64,000 nucleotides of DNA from Microstegium vimineum. Taxonomy: Eukaryota > Streptophyta > Magnoliopsida > Poales > Poaceae. Shown here piece after piece: positions 21,625-32,900 of the stretch (the first letter of the stretch is position 1; every line of letters starts with the position of its first letter). Both the position numbers and the translations under genes were made by a program. Location of the stretch: contig CM039128.1 in the NCBI GenBank assembly GCA_022036555.1, forward strand, positions 992,001-1,056,000. Direction: 5' to 3'. The notes below the pieces were generated by a model. It did not search any database, was not told the DNA's origin, and worked only from the letters and a program-made list of their open reading frames with translations.

Positions 21625-24600
21625 CTAAACGTGGATCGCAAATGACTCTACCAACAAGGAATGAACGGTATCCTTTAGGTTGTAGCAGTTTGTGAAATTG
21701 TCCTCTTGGTTGTACATGAATTCCATCGTCCTTGCCAAGTTGAATATCCTCTCCAATAGTTGCTTTGGGTACGCATTGTTGGGATTTAGCCACTCGCTAT
21801 TTAAATCTTTCCAAGACTCCTCTTTTAGATTTTGTATCTTTTCTTGTGCCACTTCAAGTGAGACATTGTGTTTTTTCATGTAGCTATCGATTGTGGAGGC
21901 TACATGAGGGATTAGTTGCTCTCTCTGCATGAAGTCAAAAATATCAGCAAGAAAATTCCTCAGGGTTGTTTACCTTTGATCATTTAGTTAGGTTTTTATA
22001 GTGGAATCTATTCACCCACATGCATGCGCTAGACTTGGCATGGATGCTTGCATTTTGTAGATACATTCCAAGAAAAAACAACACTATTATTTCAGTGTCC
22101 GGTAGCATTTTTTGGTGACTTTGTCAATATAAAGATCTGTTAGCTTCAATCTATCTGAGTGGGTTTGCAAATTTGTATGTGAGTGAACGCATATATATGT
22201 TTTTATAAAAAAAAACAGCATTTATAAATATATATTAACAAAGCTATGTTATGTGATCATCAATACCAAAGTCCCATAGCAAACACAAAGTGGGAACTAT
22301 AAGATTTATATTATGATTAAAAACATGTAAAACTTTTAGTTAAGGAATTATAGAAAATACCTCATATGACCGGAGATCGTTAACAAGTCTAAGAATTGTA
22401 GAAAGTGCCCGCACCATTTTTGGTACACTAGAAATCCAATCAAACGAATCCTTTGTTGCTATATCATGCATCCCGACAAAGGAAGCACATGATAAAATGG
22501 GACACCCGCCAGTTCTTAATGAAACCTCAAGATGCTCTTCAACAGACTTTGGGATATAGCCTTCTTGAAGCATTTTTATCTCCATGTTGAAGCCTCTCAC
22601 TAGATCTTCTGTCTGCATATTAAAGATAGCAATTATATGGAAATTGTCCACATACTAAAAGCTAGAGATGAGTTAAACATGTTTGTTTGACTGATATAAT
22701 AAAAGCTAAATAGATATACCTCATGGTTTCCTGGATAATCATTCACTGTGAGAACCAGAAAAATAAAATAAAATATGTAGATGACAAAGGTAGCTTACAA
22801 AGTCTCTTAGATACGTCATGCGATACTTCTCCTCTTGGCGGAGCATATTCATAATGGTTTCATAGCTATCCAATATTTTCCCCAAAGCAAATTTTATGCA
22901 ACCAGGGAGGTCTTGAGCGCCTTTGGGACCCCAGCTGTACATGACAATGGGGAAATAACTCAAGAATTCTAGACTACCTCTATGGTAGAAAAACACTGAA
23001 ACATTTTTAGGTAATTTAAATGTGTAATTATTCATCAATCACACAGTTTGAACCACCATTACAATTGTTGGATTCCCCCCCCCCCCCCCATCTAGATGGA
23101 TTTTCTGTGTATGATAATAACAAACAAGACATAATTAATTATCAATATAGTATGGTAATCTCAAGGAAATAATATAAACTATTTTCTATCTTCTTGTATA
23201 AAGAACTTTGATCTTATTTTTGTAGTTATACATACATCTATACAACTTACCAAGTTAAAATAGCACACACTTTTCTTTTTGTTCTTTAGAAATTTTATGG
23301 TCACAAGAGTGACATGAACTCGTGCATACTTGGGATTACAAAAAGATTAGTAAGGTAGGAAAGTAATACAAACCTTTCAATGCAATTAGTGAGTAATCCA
23401 CATTCTTCTGGAGTCGCATAAGAATCAAAAATATCGTCCAAGAGTGTCACAATGGCAATAATCATTGTCAATATTATTCGGGCTCTTGAATGGCATGGTT
23501 CATAGTATACTCCTAAGACCCATAAAAAACATTCCGCTATTCTATCTCGGACGAAAGGAAGTTTCGACCCTATCTTTATATCCTCCCACCATCTGTACAG
23601 GCATAACAGTTGTCATAGAGCTCATCTTCAAAAAAAATATTAAGCTTACAAAACAAATAAAATGAACTTTTAAAATCTAGACATTTCATCTAAGTATAAA
23701 TTAATAAGATTAGTTATTTTTATTTTGAAATAAATATTTTGTGTAGCAGAACTCTAGATAGCAATACATGTTGCCAGTTCACCTTGTAAGGGTATTGAGC
23801 TCTTGCTGATGATGGAGCTGCAGAATATTTGAACTCAACTTTGCAAGTTGCAATACCTTCTCATGCAGTGTTCCATCTTTCTCATATGTAGAGATATAAT
23901 ACTTTGACTCATAGATTCTAACCCTTCTAGGGAGTGGGATCTCGAGTGCGGATTTTACTTCATATGCTAATGACCCTTGCACGTAGGGCAATATCATTTC
24001 CAAACGAATTCTTGAGAATGTTATAGCTTCATCAAGTATTATCTCCCCATGGGTCCTAAAATGCCCAGCGTTGTAGAGCCTCAGTAGGTCTATAGGATTG
24101 TTCGCTAAGAAACCTCCCGCCGCATCTTTGAACCTCACAAACACATCTGCAACCAACAAACTTGTTGCTAGTAGAAGAAAGTTTATTTTGTGGAATTAAA
24201 AGCAATTACTTCAAGAGCCAAAAGCCTAAAAAGGGACTACTGCCTGAACTGAGTTGAGTAACAGAACTTCATAATTTGGTTGGTTTTATGGTTTTTGCCG
24301 ATAGACGGAGTAAAGTATCTTCTAGAAGTATTAAGGGATATGATATTAGTTTGGTTCGGTGAGAAAATATTATTTACAGAAATTAGTTCACACGGACAGT
24401 GACACGGTTACAAGATGATGCAGACAACATTAACAAAAAAAAATAACAAGCGATGTGCATGGCCTTAGTCGTCCTCCGATCCGAGAATCATCCTAATTTT
24501 AATTCCTTAAATTACATTAGATTCTTTTTCTATGTATATCTGTTGACACCGCTTTTTGGCACGTGTCAAATGAACTAAGACTTGTGTTGATCGGTGGCTG

Positions 24601-26981
24601 TTTTCTATCGGCATCGGAAAATTATCAGTCGAGTTTACCGATGAGAAAGTGCTGCAGGAAAGATAAGTTTGTTGTCGATGGGGGCTGGATGATTCTTGCC
24701 GATAAGGGTTAATTGGTGAAGTCAAGTCACCAGAACTGCAAAGTTGCCGATGCCGATTGCCGATGAGGAGATGACGCCGATGGGCATGGAGTGCCGATGG
24801 GCACAGAGTGATGTGGCGGTTGACATCAGCAGAAGATTGCCGGTGGCGAAAGAAGGAAGTCGCAGATTGAAGGAATCTGCCGATGGAAAGTTTTCATCGA
24901 AAAAAGGACATAAAAAAACTGGTGATTTTATACCAGTATTGTTATAGTAGTTTAAGTCCGGCTCTTGCACGAGTCGTTTATTTCCTTTAAAATAGAGGTG
25001 TCTGTTTAGGAAAATAATATTTTTGTTTGGGTCCGACTCCTGCGCTAGTCCGTTATTTCTTTAAAGTTAGGAGTTTTGTTTAGGGAAGGTACGAGTCGTG
25101 TCTCTGTACAACTCTCCGTGCGGGAGTATAAATATGTACCCAAGGGCTGCGTGTAAATATAATCAATCTATCAAATCAAATCAATTTACTTTTATTCTAC
25201 TTTTACTGTAATTTATCCTTTTTGCATTAGTCTTAGTTTTATCTACGAATTCTTCAAGCTTCGACGGGCTGCATCACCTTGATCTCCGTCAAACCCTTGC
25301 AAGTTCCGTGTGGGAGTACTTCTGAGCCTTGACATCCGGGCGCATCGCTGTTGTCTCGTTCAGCTCTGCTCTAGTTATCCTGATCAAGTCTGAGTCTTGA
25401 CATCCGGGCGTATCGCCGTTGTCCTGTTCAGATCTTGCTCTAGTTATCGTCCTTGTCAATTAACTGGTCAAATCGACTGGCACACCTTGGATATCGAATT
25501 TCGGGTAATAGCCCGAGGTGTTCGCAGATCCTAACGCTTTTTGTGTCAACAATATCAACTCGATGTACTGCTCTTTAGTTTAATAAAAGCTTCGTTTCCA
25601 AAAAAAACATTAGATTCTTGTCAATATCAGAGTATCATTTGAGGACACTCCTTTTTTATTGATGCATGGCTGACCTAACATTTCCTTTTCATGGGTAGAA
25701 GAACACGTGCATTGCAGTGTACTAACAAGCAGTACATGATTATTTGAAATCTATGGTTTTGGACGGTGGTTATAATATAAATTTACCTGGTGAAACCCTG
25801 TACCGGTGTTTCCGAAGTAGATAAAACCACAGAGATACTGTCCCAATGTCACACTCACTGACATCAGCAGTCTCAATTTGTGATAATAAAGCATTGATCT
25901 CTTCTTCGAACAGGTGATCCAAGCACAGCCGCTCCAAGGCATCGATGAAATGCAGCCACTCATGCAGGCTACCCATGGTTGAATTTGCCGCTACCATTAG
26001 AGCCACTTCACCCTTCAGTTCATCAGCTCGCTCCATCCAAGTCTAATGGAACAATAAGTACTGAAGCTATATAAGCATAATTACCACATGTTGTCGTTAT
26101 GGAAATTACGAAATGAACTTTGTTTTCAGGGTGTGATTTGGCTGGGCTTGAAGGTGCTGTTGTGTCAGATTACAAAAATGCTAAAAGGATGGTTGCCGCT
26201 GTACAAGAAGGAAATTGGAGAACAGCTGGAGAATCTGATCGTCAAGCTAGAAGAATTATCAAGGCGTTCGGCGCAGATCAAGTGGAAGGAGGATTTCACA
26301 ATGGCTTCATCACCATTGGATCCATCAGTTGCTCAATCTTCAGTAGATGCCAGGAATGAGTTGCTTATGGCTGAATCATGTAACGAGCCATAGGGCTGAA
26401 CTTTTTGCTTTTATGCGTCACGCGGGAGCGCTAAACTCTGTCTGAACTTTTGACGTTTAGCTTTTTTAAATACAAAAGCAGGGGAGACCTTTCGTCTAAA
26501 AAAATATAAGCATAATTACAAGCACAAGCACTGACAGCAGGTTTTAAACTTTCAATGGTCTTAATATAGATCATGCATGCTCAAATATAATTGACTAGAA
26601 AAATGTAACTATATATCGCACTTCATTGATTTCAAGAACGTAGATAGATAGATTGATATCGAAAAAGCGATCGTCATCCGTAACCTGTTGGGACGAAGCT
26701 TCAGGGCCAGAGTGGCCAAGGAAGAAATCCCCCCATATAGATGGGTGGAAAATGCCGGTGTTTTGGCTCAGACGGCTGTCATCCTCATCGTCAAGATCTT
26801 GCTCTGTTCTTGGGTTGGAATACTGCTGCCATTGGCAGCGTTGTTGCAACCTTCTATGCTTCTTCCAACTCCATGAAATGCTTCCGGATTGCCTGAGTGA
26901 CTTGGATTCAGAGGCTGCAGTAATAATATGGTAGATCCTCCTGCTGCTGCCGTGCTGTGGTTTGAAGGAGAAGGTAGCCAT
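21625..26981 (-). CDS. Class I terpene synthase, seven exons, 607 residues
   Basis: Exons read from the splice sites are 26981-26685, 26042-25787, 24146-23783, 23592-23374, 22934-22799, 22612-22361 and 21924-21625. They total 1824 bp with GT-AG borders and intact phase. The N-terminal half carries FHPSIWGDFFL and LERLCLDHLFEEEI. The catalytic half carries RDR (residues 321-323), the metal-binding DDIFD (358-362) and the NSE/DTE motif beginning NDLRSYE (502-510) across the exon 6/7 junction, so both Mg-binding motifs are complete. Seven exons and the lack of the diterpene gamma domain fit the TPS-a/b group; the sequence flavour is grass TPS-a. The first 70 residues are Ser/Arg/His-rich and could be a plastid transit peptide, which would favour a monoterpene product; otherwise a cytosolic sesquiterpene synthase. 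The product cannot be predicted. Introns 1 and 2 carry a LINE fragment and a solo LTR. Confidence 0.92.
24541..25551. mobile_element. Solo LTR in intron 2 of the terpene synthase gene
   Basis: A 1011 bp unit begins tgttgacaccgctttttgg and ends ttttgtgtcaaca. It is flanked by the perfect 5 bp duplication atatc (24536-24540, 25552-25556). The ends and internal blocks (gagtataaatatgtacc, ttgacatccgggcg, cgattaactggtcaaatcgac-like) match the gypsy 5' LTR at 37213-37984. It is a solo LTR formed by LTR-LTR recombination. Confidence 0.9.
26085..26503 (+). mobile_element. 5'-truncated LINE in intron 1, 16 bp TSD
   Basis: The plus-strand frame contains LWKLRNELCFQGVIW and QLENLIVKLEELSRRS, the C-terminal tail of a plant L1-type LINE protein. 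A 3' untranslated part and an A-run follow. Perfect 16 bp duplications atataagcataattac flank it (26069-26084, 26504-26519). It is antisense to the host gene. The perfect duplication implies recent insertion. Confidence 0.9.
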
Positions 26982-27025
26982 AGTAGATTACAGCATACAG
27001 CTCCGTGTCTCCGAATTGGCTTGCC

Positions 27026-27034
27026 CTTATATAG
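27026..27034 (-). promoter_or_regulatory. TATA box of the terpene synthase gene
   Basis: The minus strand reads CTATATAAG about 45 bp upstream of the ATG. That is close, implying a very short leader. Homologous to the TATA region of the fragment at 872-1631. Confidence 0.55.
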
Positions 27035-27064
27035 AGAGAGTATATGTATATATAAGAAGTTGGT

Positions 27065-27150
27065 TATGGCACTTGTTTTGTGTCTGTAACTCGGCCGCGT
27101 ATCATCTCCGGATGGTAGAGGCTGGAACCTTCGTTCTTTTATCTAAAAAA
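27065..27150 (+). mobile_element. 86 bp LINE tail in terpene synthase promoter
   Basis: Only 86 bp, ending gatggtagaggctggaacc-ttcgttcttttatct plus A6, a LINE 3' end like those near 29190 and 35180. Perfect duplications atataagaagttggt flank it (27050-27064, 27150-27164). It sits about 20 bp upstream of the TATA box, separating it from upstream promoter DNA that is conserved with 1720-1830. Confidence 0.85.
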
Positions 27151-27404
27151 TATAAGAAGTTGGTCTCTAATAAGATAGTACAAATCTGTGTAATCTAGTT
27201 AGAGATAACTTGTGCAAAAGAGGAAAGCTACCTGCTCTAGCCTTACTTGTTTTGTGACAGGTGAGATGTAGAGCATAATTTAATATAACACGAGGAACAC
27301 GAGTTAGCTAGGAAAACAGACAACTCCTACCTGCCCCTAGCACACGAGGTGGCCCACGACCAGTCTCCACAGTTAATGATTTTTAGGAAATGAAAGAAAA
27401 GCCC

Positions 27405-28170
27405 TGATGAGAGTCCTCCAGTATGTATATATATAGGCCCCTCTACACGAGGGATAAGTTTAGTAGACCCCACACACTATGAAGCAGTGGCAAGCATTAG
27501 ATCTCCATTTAGGATTAAGGTGGAGTTTCAATAGGGCTAGTTCCACACCGCATTATTTCATAACTCTCCATTTAGGCATACTACCATGATGCCTTGTTAA
27601 AAACTTCGTCCAAATATCTAGCGGGAAAAAAGGTTATTGGATGAAAAAGTAAATATCATTCATTTGCTTTACTTTGTAATTTGCCTCACTAAAAACCTCA
27701 TGTGAGAAACATCAAGTATAACTCAAAAAAAAAAAACAATCGTTCGAGGATTTTCTCGGCCAACATGGTTAAGGTCTTCTACCTTAATTACAATGCCATT
27801 GGGGAGATCATACCCCCGGCTAGTCGAAACTTTTTTATGTGTATTTTACCTATGACTGACCTTGTGTTGGATAGTTTCTTCGTTACGGAAAGTTAAAAGG
27901 CATAGTTCTCCACTATTACATGAAAAAGTATACGAGATGAACATGATCATAGTATTAGGTGCTTGCATACATTGTTTTTATTTATTATATATATTCCACC
28001 GATATTATATTTTGCATGATAGCCTACATGGAATTTCTTGGTCGTCCTTTTGGTGATGATGTGCTAATAAGCTAAACCAATCAAGGACAACCAAGAAAGG
28101 TAGGATTTACTAACTAAGATAAATAAAATTAAGCTTTTTTATTTGCTAAATCATTTTAGATGAGGCATGC
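27405..28170. other. 3' flank of PI-6, B-type duplication unit
   Basis: It shares gagagtcct, ataggcccctctaca-gagggataag, ttccacaccgcattatttc and, nearer the gene, accaagaaaggtagg-like and atgaggcatgcac-like blocks with 35680-36090 and partly 43800-43930. No gene lies here. Confidence 0.6.
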
Positions 28171-28176
28171 ACTATA

Positions 28177-28398
28177 TCAACCAATGATAGGAGTCTGGGC
28201 AACAATATCGACGAAGATGCGGACACGATCAAGGCGGAGATCCTGGGTCACAAAAGAGCCAACATGCAGAACTTGAATGTGGGCATTGGGCATGTCTTTA
28301 AGAATGATCTCTGTTGCCTGCTTGATGGACATGCCCACCACCTCAGGCCATGACGTCTTGTTCTCGCCACCGGTAGCACTCACGACAATAGAACTCAT
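28177..28398 (-). CDS. PI-6: potato inhibitor I family member, Gln at P1
   Basis: A 73-residue single-exon frame: MSSIVVSATGGENKTSW, PEVVGMSIKQATE, IILKDMPNAHIQVLHVG, FVTQDLRLDRVR, IFVDIVAQTPIIG. It belongs to the B subgroup with PI-7 and PI-8 (VGMSIK, LKDMPNA). P1 is Gln with P1' Asp by alignment. His replaces Pro in the usual LPVG, and the C-terminus is PIIG instead of PHVG, so the scaffold is slightly degraded. A LINE has inserted in the 5' leader (28574-29226), leaving the TATA box at 29266-29273 about 870 bp from the ATG instead of about 220 bp. The frame is intact but expression may be disturbed. Confidence 0.88.
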   Translation of the reverse strand: MSSIVVSATGGENKTSWPEVVGMSIKQATEIILKDMPNAHIQVLHVGSFVTQDLRLDRVRIFVDIVAQTPIIG

Positions 28399-28573
28399 CT
28401 TCAGTGAAGGATTATGTTTTCAGTCAATCTGATTGCACAAATATATGGACATATAGAAGCAAGGGGTCAGTTAAGCGAGAGAAATAGACATTAGCACTGA
28501 TCAGGCTCGTATACAAACTACTTGAGCTCACCAATGTGAACTTACAGCTTGTCAATGAAGATGGCTATGTGTT

Positions 28574-29226
28574 TTGGATTAAAATCCCTCTGAAGATTAA
28601 AATCTTTTTGTGGTTTCTACAAAGGGGAGTGGTCTTAACTAAGGACAACCTCTCTAGGAGAAACTGGAAGGGGAGTCAGAAGTGTATTTGTTGTAATATG
28701 AATGAGACTATTCAATATTTATTCATCGACTGCCTATTCACCAAAATTATTTGGAGGATGATTTTTTTCGCTACTAATTTAACTCCACCAAAATCTATAA
28801 ACCACATGTTCGGCTCTTGGCTTCAGAATCAACACAAAGGGCTTAGAGGACTGATCTGGGTTGGGGTGGTTGCGATGTGCTGGGTCATATGACGTTGCCG
28901 GAATGATGTGATTTTTAACAAACTCAAAAATAACTCTTTTATGCAGGTTATTTTCAGTGGCGCGTACTGGCTTCGTTTCTGGGCTCAGTTGCAGCGTAAT
29001 GAGCAAGCCAAGGACATCATTTCGTCGATAAGCAAGAGATTAGAGACAATTGCTTTAGATTTTTCAAATAAAGGGTGGAAACAGTTATACTATTTGTTGT
29101 AGTTTCCTGGTCATTGTTAGACCTTGGTTTGTTCTTTTTCTTCTTTGATGTTGGAATTCTGTAAGTTTGGGTTGTGTACATTCAAAGATGTAGAGGCCGG
29201 ATATTTTAATATCCATTATTAAAAAA
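28574..29226 (+). mobile_element. 5'-truncated LINE in the PI-6 5' leader
   Basis: The plus strand encodes WIKIPLKIKIFLWFLQRGVV, LTKDNLSRRNWKG and the Cys-rich CICCNMNETIQYLF zinc-binding end of an L1-type reverse transcriptase. One stop interrupts it (WVI-stop-RCRND). It ends gatgtagaggccgg-atatt and an A-run. Short duplications atgtgtt flank it (28567-28573, 29227-29233). Comparison with PI-7, where gatggctatgtgttgtg is uninterrupted (36484-36500), gives the empty site. Confidence 0.85.
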
Positions 29227-29265
29227 ATGTGTTGTAGATGTTGAGACTGCTGGAGTAGTAGTGTA

Positions 29266-29273
29266 TATTTATA
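29266..29273 (-). promoter_or_regulatory. TATA box of PI-6, displaced by a LINE
   Basis: TATAAATA (minus strand) within tgtatatttatagatcca. Homologous to TATA boxes at 36540-36547 (PI-7) and 44390-44397 (PI-8). Confidence 0.6.
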
Positions 29274-29876
29274 GATCCATCCAACTGACTAGAAGAGAAT
29301 GCAATCGTCATATCGACAAGGTTTTCATCAACTTGCAGCGGTGGCCTTCACATATGCCAAATTCCATATGAAGATAAGGATGCAAACAAATATACCAGTC
29401 AGCCTCGGTAATAACATGCTTTCATTGGATTGTTAGCTAACCCCAATAAGGATCCTATCTAATCTGGTTGTCACAAACTTTCCATGTCATGAACATTTGT
29501 CAATAGCTAGCTGGTTTTGTTCCCACATGGGCACAAAGACATAACAACCATATAAATGGTCATCGCACACATAAATATAGTAGAATATGCATCTCTCTTT
29601 CTCTTTCATCCTCAAAGAAGAAACCTGCTGGACCTCACTCCCAACAAAAGCCGAAGTATACAACAAACAAATCATCCAAATTGATGTGCTTATATGTCCG
29701 GGATACACACACACACACACACATCATTTTGTCATAGATTGCACCATTTAACTTTGGATAAGATGATGGCCTACTATATATACAAAAATAGTCACGAAAA
29801 GTTGACATCACTGACTTCAACATGTTTTGAAAGTAAGGTTATCCGTGCAATTGTTAAAACAACAAGCCACTACTTT

Positions 29877-29896
29877 GGGGGGGGGGGGGGGGGGGG
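29877..29896. repeat. Poly-G tract
   Basis: About 20 consecutive G within the B-type 5' flank of PI-6. The PI-8 unit has no such run in the equivalent place. Confidence 0.85.
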
Positions 29897-29949
29897 AGGA
29901 CTATGTTATAATATATTATAGGACTAAGGAATCCTAACTTTTGAAAAAA

Positions 29950-32900
29950 AAATGTATGGCATTAACTTAGTGCTAACTAGCTTACCCATGTTCATGTTAT
30001 CTATTTTTCAAATCCCTAGAGGGGTCCTTTAAAAATTATATTATTATCGCTATGCTTTTTCTGGCAAGGTGAAGAACACAAACAAAATACCGCCTTACCA
30101 AATGTTATGGTAAAAGATTTCGATGGTTTAGGAATACATATCTTAGACCTTCAAAAATAGATGTCTCCTCATCAAGTGGCTTTTTAGACTGATTAATTAG
30201 GATGGGTTTGGCATAACCTTCTAAGAAGGAAATACATGTCTAACAAAACCTTACCTCAGGTGTAATATAAGCTAGGAGATTCACATTTCTAGGCTAGACT
30301 TATGAAGGTCAAAGTCGATGTCTTAACTTGCGGGGATGTTTAAAAGTGCACAATGACGAGAATGCATGTTTGTGGAAGGATGTCTATTTAGGCGATAGAC
30401 CACTGAGCGATATCTACCCTACTTTATTTAGAATTGTGAGGCACAAAGATGATATGATGGCAGAGATCCTTGGGATTGTACCACTTAGTGTATCTTTTAG
30501 ACGAGGTTTGATTAATGCAAACCGAATTGTTTGGTTTAATATGGTCTCAAAAGTGGTGCAAGTCACCCTTACAAATGGGCAAGATGTTTCGATGGGAACT
30601 AACGAAGAATGGCTTGTTCACGGTTCAGTCCATGTATACAAGATTCATTCCGCACAAAATCGCTCCTGACAAAAGTCCTCTTTGGAAACTAAAAATACTG
30701 CTAAAAATAAGATTTTTTTGGTATCTAAACAAATAACCCTTACCAAAGATAATTTAGCAAAGATGAACTGGCAAGGAAGTATCAAATATTGTTCCTGTAA
30801 CTCTATTGAAACTATTCAACATTTGTTTTTTAATTACCAATTTGCGATCTTTGTTTGGAACATAGTGTATATCGTTTTAGAATTTGACCACCTACTATCG
30901 TTGCTAATTTGCTTGGTTCTTGGTTTTATGGTTTGGACCTAAAGCTTGGAAAGAAAATATTATTAGGAGCTACTGCGTTCTGTTGAGTGATCTGTTTGAA
31001 TAGGAATGATGTGGTGTTAATAAGGCTAAATATAATACTTACATGTAGGTGTCACACCCGGTTTTAAGAACAAAACCAGATATACCCTATATGTGAGCCC
31101 AGGAAGTCAAATCCCACATATAGTCACAGAACAAGGTAATATCAAAAGACAATACTTAAGTATATAACATATATGGTTAAAGAAATAACCTTAAGAGAGC
31201 AAACAGCGGAAAAACACTCCGATCTTCAGGTGAAGACTCCACTCCACAGGGACCAACTGACTGGTTGATCACAAGCCTAACTCTTCCAACTCTTGCAAAC
31301 TGGTACCCATCCGGGATTTTTATCCAAAGAATTGAAAAGAAAGTAAACAAGCGTAAGTACTTTCGTACTCAACAAGTATACATGGGGTTCATGAGGCTCA
31401 AAAAGGTATGACACTGGTTAAACTACATCAGCTTTTATATTGTCATAATTTTAGCATTATGGTAGCATCAATGTTATCAATAACCCAATATCCATATGAT
31501 CAAGTGAACCGGAGTTAATGCTTATATGAACAAGTAACAATAATAAATCACCGATAACAATTGATGAGCCATGACATAAGAACATCACATAGCAAGGAGC
31601 CCAAGCCACTCTTAACCGTGAGCACGGCTATCATGATAGTTTTTAACTCTGCGCAGAGGCGTACATCTTTACCCATAAGTCGTGAATTGCCCCTTCGCCA
31701 GAGGACGCGACCCTCTTGACCCACTTCCAAGGTAGGTCGGCAGGGTTCACTACGAGACCTTTCACAAGTTCCACTAGAAAGTAACAACCCGCTACAAGTT
31801 CCCTCAACAAGAGCCCAGAAGTCACCGCAGCGCTTCCAAACATCTCAGAGCACTTCTTGCGCCCTCTCAGGTAAGTTGCCACAGACTAGCAAAAGTCTAA
31901 TACTGAGTCAAACCAGAGCCCATTAGCTTATGGTAGTACTGTTTTCTCGGGGTAATCTCTTACAGAAATATCCCTATGAGTGAGAACACAGGTGTGAGTT
32001 CCTGGTGTTCCACCTATGGTCCACGTTGCTAAAAAGTCATCTTTTATTGTCGATTCACATATTCATTAATCAAGTTTACATGATCACATTTATTCTCAAG
32101 AGCACTAGCTTGATCTACCCAAATGCATAAGTTCCCAGGGTAACAAGGTATAAGGTACAAAACTAGGGTAATCCTTACAGGGTAACAAGGAAACACATAC
32201 ATATGATTAATGAGTGATTATCATGAATAGGACAACAAGGATAATCCCATGTAATACTTGCCTTAAAAGCTTAGATCCTTTGCTCAACTGCTTCTCAACT
32301 TCAGACGACTTCTTCTTGATCACCAACGCAAAACTCACCGATTGGACGACAATTAACAAATCACCACACAAGCATTATGATCATACAAAGCATACAAACA
32401 TGACTAAAATTAGAACAATACACCAATCAATAAAAAGGATTTAAAAGAAACCTACGCAACTCTACGATCACACAGTCGCGAAGATCACACTAAACGGAGC
32501 TACGATGATCGAGAAACAACTAACGAAAGATTTGCTTTTACAAAAGAGAACTACGAGCTTGATCAATTTTATTATTATATAAAAGAGTGCACAAAGTATT
32601 TCAAAGAAACACCTTGATTAGATTAAGTCAAAATTGTCTTTGGATTTCAAAAACAAAAAGAGAAAGCATCGTCATTTTATGTGTAAAATATGTTGCATAG
32701 TTGTTAATCAATTTAGGGTTTTGCATCATGAAAATACAGAGCTATTAACATGGTATTAAAGATCACCAACGAAAAGGCTACGTCGATACGAAGCCAACGC
32801 AACTTGAACGGAACGAAACGGATTTGAAACAGAGGAGATATAGATTAAACAGGATTTTGAAAAGGGTAGACTAAAGCATTAACAAATTAATTTTCTTTGA

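Noticed and set aside
872..26981. A biosynthetic gene cluster with terpene synthase plus tailoring enzymes
   Set aside because: No P450, dehydrogenase, transferase or prenyltransferase gene was found; only TPS and inhibitors are present.
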